A stretch of DNA of 64,000 nucleotides from Treponema sp. (lineage in GTDB: Bacteria; Spirochaetota; Spirochaetia; Treponematales; Breznakiellaceae), in NCBI GenBank assembly GCA_009782555.1, contig WRIV01000002.1:124001-188000 (forward strand), written 5' to 3'. Position 1 is the first letter of the stretch. Each line of letters starts with the position of its first letter. The position numbers and the translations under genes are program-made. The notes beneath the pieces were generated by a model. The model ran no database searches. It saw only the letters and a list, made by a program, of their open reading frames with translations, and was not told the origin of the DNA. Of this stretch, positions 61,269 through 64,000 are shown piece after piece.

Positions 61269-64000
61269 ATGAAAGAAAAAAAAGAAATTAAAGAAATAAT
61301 CAAAACAAAACAGGAATTATGTACGGGCTGTAACAGATGTGTAAGAGAATGCCCGATGGAAATGGCGAATATTACCTGCCATGACTTTGATGGCAGCATC
61401 AAAGTAAAAGTGGACCATACAAAGTGCATTGCCTGCGGCAGATGTCTTTCCGCATGCAAGCATAACGCAAGGTATTACCATGATGATACCGAATCTTTCT
61501 TTAATGATTTGCCGAAGGGAATTCCCATATCGCTTATTGTTGCACCCTCTATTAGAACAAATATACCAGCCTATAAACGATTATTTACCTATCTGAAAAA
61601 ACTTGGCGTCAGACATATCTATGACGTATCGTTGGGGGCCGATATCTGCATCTGGGCCCATGTCAGATATATTGAGCAGGGCGGTTCCGCCCCCCTGATA
61701 ACACAGCCATGCCCCGCAATTGTTACATACTGCGAATTGTACCGGCCTGATTTACTCCCAAGCCTGTCCCCGATACAGGGCCCGATGGCCTGCGCTTCCA
61801 TTTATATGAAAGAATACAAGGGCATAAATGACAGGATTGCAGCGCTTTCCCCCTGTGTTGCCAAAGCAAATGAGTTTGAGGACACAGGATTGGCTCAATA
61901 CAATGTTACCTTTGCCCAGATGATTGAATATCTGGAAAAAAATAATATTGAACTTCCATCTGAAAAAACCGGGTTTGACCATATCGAGGGCGGCTTAGGT
62001 TCTCTGTTTCCCATGCCTGGTGGACTAAAAGAAAACATCGAATTTTTTATGGGCAAAAAAATTCACATATCCAAAGCAGAGGGGTTTAATGTTTACACAA
62101 AATTGAACGCCTATGCAGAAACCCCCGCGGAATTGCTGCCCGAAGTATTTGACGTGTTAAATTGTATCGAAGGCTGCAACATTGGCCCCGCCTGCTCGCA
62201 CAGGAGAAATGTATTCGAAATTGACAAGACAATGAAAAACAACAGAAAAAACGTGACAGAAAACCATACAAGAGAACATTTTGAAGCGGTATACAAAGCA
62301 TATGATGAAACCTTCGATATCTCACGGTTTATGAGGAAATACCAGCCGGCCCATATACCGTTTCCGAAGATAACCGATGAGGATATTCAGAATGCCTTTT
62401 CGCTTCTTGGCAAGGATGATCATGTCCGTCAAAGCATTAATTGCGGCGCCTGTGGTTCCGATTCGTGCTACAACATGGCAAGAAAAATAGCCCTCGGAGT
62501 AAATATTCCGTCGAACTGCATTGTAAAGACCATGGAAAATGCCAAAGAGGAACATACATTAAACCTGAGTATGCTGGAACAATTTGAAACGGTATGGAAA
62601 AATGTTGAAAGCAGCATTATCGTTATAGATGCAGAAACTCTTATTGTTCTGGATGTCAATCCGGCGGCGGCCCGTTTGTTTGGCGCCTCAAAAGAAGATA
62701 TGACCGGGAAACAGTGCCAAAATGTTTTTTGCCCGGCGAAGCAATGCCAGTGTCTGTTTAGGACCCAGGATCAGCCCATGGATCGCTGCAAAAGGGAATT
62801 TGTAAAATCAGACGGTACCATCATTCCGATTGTAAAATCGGTGTCAAAAATTCATTATAACGGCCGTCCGGCATTATTGGAGAGTTTTAGCGATATATCA
62901 TACCTAAAAAAAGCAGAAGAACAAAAACATATGCTGGAAATAGCCGAGCAGGCAAACAAGGCAAAATCCGCATTTTTGGCTAACATGAGTCACGAGATAC
63001 GGACTCCAATGAACGCCATCATCGGCATGACCTCCATTGGAATGTCTACCGCCGATACGGATCGAAAAAATTACTGTTTCAACAGAATTGATGACGCATC
63101 AAAGCACCTTCTCGGCATAATCAACGACATTTTGGATATGTCCAAGATTGAAGCGGGAAAACTGGAACTCTCACCGGCAGAATTCAATTTCGAGAAAATG
63201 CTGCAGCGGGTTGTGAATGTCAACAACGTTCGAATAAGCGAAAAAAATCAAAAATTTACGGTACACATTGACAAAGCTATTCCCAAAACCCTGTTTGGCG
63301 ATGAACAACGGCTGGCACAGGTTATTACAAACCTGGTCGGAAATGCAGTCAAATTTACGCCCGAAAAAGGTTCTATCAGCATTAACACACAATTTTTGGG
63401 GGAAGAAAACGGTCTTTGCACCATACAGTTTTCCGTCACTGACTCGGGAATCGGCATAAGCGACGACCAACAGAAACGGCTGTTCCAGTCCTTCCAGCAG
63501 GCAGAGAGCAGCACAGCGAGACGGTTCGGCGGCACGGGGCTGGGACTTGCAATTTCCAAAAGTATTGTGGACATGATGGGCGGCAGGATTTGGATTGAGT
63601 CCGAGCTAGGAAAGGGCGCTACCTTTGCTTTTACCATTCAGGCAAAACGAATGGAGGAAAAACAAAAAAAACTTCCGGACTTAAGCAGCATTCGCATCCT
63701 GGCGGTAGATGATGATCCTGCCATATTGGAATATTTAAGCGAAATTATGCAGGGTTTTGGAGGATCCTGCGCTACCGCTTCCACCGGCGAAGAAGCGCTT
63801 CAGCTTATTGAACAAAACGGCCTTTATGATATTTATTTTGTGGACTGGAGACTGCCGGGCATCGACGGCATGGAATTAACAGAAGCGCTCAAGGCAAAAA
63901 AGAAAAATTCCGGCAAAGGTTCTGTAGTTATGATGTCATCCGCTGAATGGAGCTTAATTGAAAAAGATGCAACAAAGGCAGGGGTTGACAAATTCCTGTT
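61269..64000 (+). CDS. [FeFe]-hydrogenase-like sensory hybrid histidine kinase (3' end cut)
   Basis: Partial: 910 codons from ATG 61269 and still open at the window end. Order: two [4Fe-4S] ferredoxin clusters (Cys18, 21, 24, 28 and Cys53, 56, 59, 63); H-cluster domain (about 75-375) with Cys148 in TQPCP, Cys196 in SPCVAK, and Cys299 and Cys303 in NCIEGC, matching the four ligands; a further FeS domain (Cys392, 395, 400, 417); a PAS domain (about 440-545) with a Cys cluster (CQNVFCPAKQCQC); histidine kinase with His575 in MSHEIRTPMN, NLVGNAVKF and GTGLGLAI; and a receiver with Asp859. The Cys usually before the first ligand (TSCCP) is Pro, as expected for a sensor rather than a fast enzyme. 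Probably senses H2 or redox state and starts a phosphorelay. No ribosome site at the ATG. Confidence 0.9.
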   Translation, partial: MKEKKEIKEIIKTKQELCTGCNRCVRECPMEMANITCHDFDGSIKVKVDHTKCIACGRCLSACKHNARYYHDDTESFFNDLPKGIPISLIVAPSIRTNIPAYKRLFTYLKKLGVRHIYDVSLGADICIWAHVRYIEQGGSAPLITQPCPAIVTYCELYRPDLLPSLSPIQGPMACASIYMKEYKGINDRIAALSPCVAKANEFEDTGLAQYNVTFAQMIEYLEKNNIELPSEKTGFDHIEGGLGSLFPMPGGLKENIEFFMGKKIHISKAEGFNVYTKLNAYAETPAELLPEVFDVLNCIEGCNIGPACSHRRNVFEIDKTMKNNRKNVTENHTREHFEAVYKAYDETFDISRFMRKYQPAHIPFPKITDEDIQNAFSLLGKDDHVRQSINCGACGSDSCYNMARKIALGVNIPSNCIVKTMENAKEEHTLNLSMLEQFETVWKNVESSIIVIDAETLIVLDVNPAAARLFGASKEDMTGKQCQNVFCPAKQCQCLFRTQDQPMDRCKREFVKSDGTIIPIVKSVSKIHYNGRPALLESFSDISYLKKAEEQKHMLEIAEQANKAKSAFLANMSHEIRTPMNAIIGMTSIGMSTADTDRKNYCFNRIDDASKHLLGIINDILDMSKIEAGKLELSPAEFNFEKMLQRVVNVNNVRISEKNQKFTVHIDKAIPKTLFGDEQRLAQVITNLVGNAVKFTPEKGSISINTQFLGEENGLCTIQFSVTDSGIGISDDQQKRLFQSFQQAESSTARRFGGTGLGLAISKSIVDMMGGRIWIESELGKGATFAFTIQAKRMEEKQKKLPDLSSIRILAVDDDPAILEYLSEIMQGFGGSCATASTGEEALQLIEQNGLYDIYFVDWRLPGIDGMELTEALKAKKKNSGKGSVVMMSSAEWSLIEKDATKAGVDKFL

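Overview
The window looks like the chromosome of a Treponema-like spirochete. The evidence is a set of spirochete-typical genes: a UPF0164 (FadL-like) outer-membrane barrel, a DUF5312 protein, a treponemal PilZ protein, DUF4912 next to a GH57 enzyme, many TPR lipoproteins and BspA-type leucine-rich-repeat proteins. Most of it is moderately GC-rich. Two patches are clearly AT-rich: about 1-1420, and about 32070-35400. An [FeFe]-hydrogenase-like sensor kinase at the right edge would fit an anaerobe from an H2-rich habitat such as a termite gut. That habitat is inference.

Layout. 1-1413: a broken mntP and an acyl-ACP thioesterase, both AT-rich. 1563-10509 (minus): nudC, alpha-2-macroglobulin (yfhM) and pbpC. 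10607-17319: a small conserved gene with amrS (radical SAM), an exported protein, a glucosaminidase, a lipoprotein, a PilZ protein, a TPR protein and a coiled-coil protein. 17330-26339: a very large membrane PP2C (SpoIIE) phosphatase with a beta-propeller-like ectodomain, its overlapping TPR partner, and the UPF0164 barrel. 26345-32036 (minus): GH57 and DUF4912, then mutL, xseB and xseA. 32074-35360 (minus): an AT-rich islet with an EcoRI-family adenine methyltransferase, a DUF262-HNH protein and an LRR protein. 35435-41173: an Lhr-like helicase, alaA, a membrane protein and a degenerate HD-GYP protein. 41239-47326: a GT4 glycosyltransferase, an SSS transporter coupled to iorA and iorB, a flavodoxin-like protein, apt and tRNA-Glu. 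47393-53592 (minus): an LRR protein, an HtrA-like lipoprotein, two repeat or TPR proteins. 53593-61129: a lipoprotein remnant, malic enzyme, an ABC-F ATPase, DUF5312, tRNA-Gln and groEL. 61269-64000: the sensor hybrid kinase, cut by the window end.

Three points stand out. (1) The last gene joins ferredoxin clusters, an H-cluster domain, another FeS domain, a Cys-rich PAS, a histidine kinase and a receiver, and the proton-relay cysteine next to the H-cluster is replaced by proline. (2) At least eight genes have a well-formed -35/-10 promoter with exactly 17 bp spacing whose -10 box ends only 6-8 nt before the start codon, with little or no Shine-Dalgarno signal. This suggests frequent leaderless transcripts and corrects one start. 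(3) The methyltransferase/DUF262-HNH pair is a plausible compact restriction-modification or modification-dependent defence system.

Several reading frames are broken at 7-8 nt homopolymers (mntP twice, a lipoprotein once), and amrS appears to have lost its ATG to ATA. These may be real decay, slippage or sequencing error.
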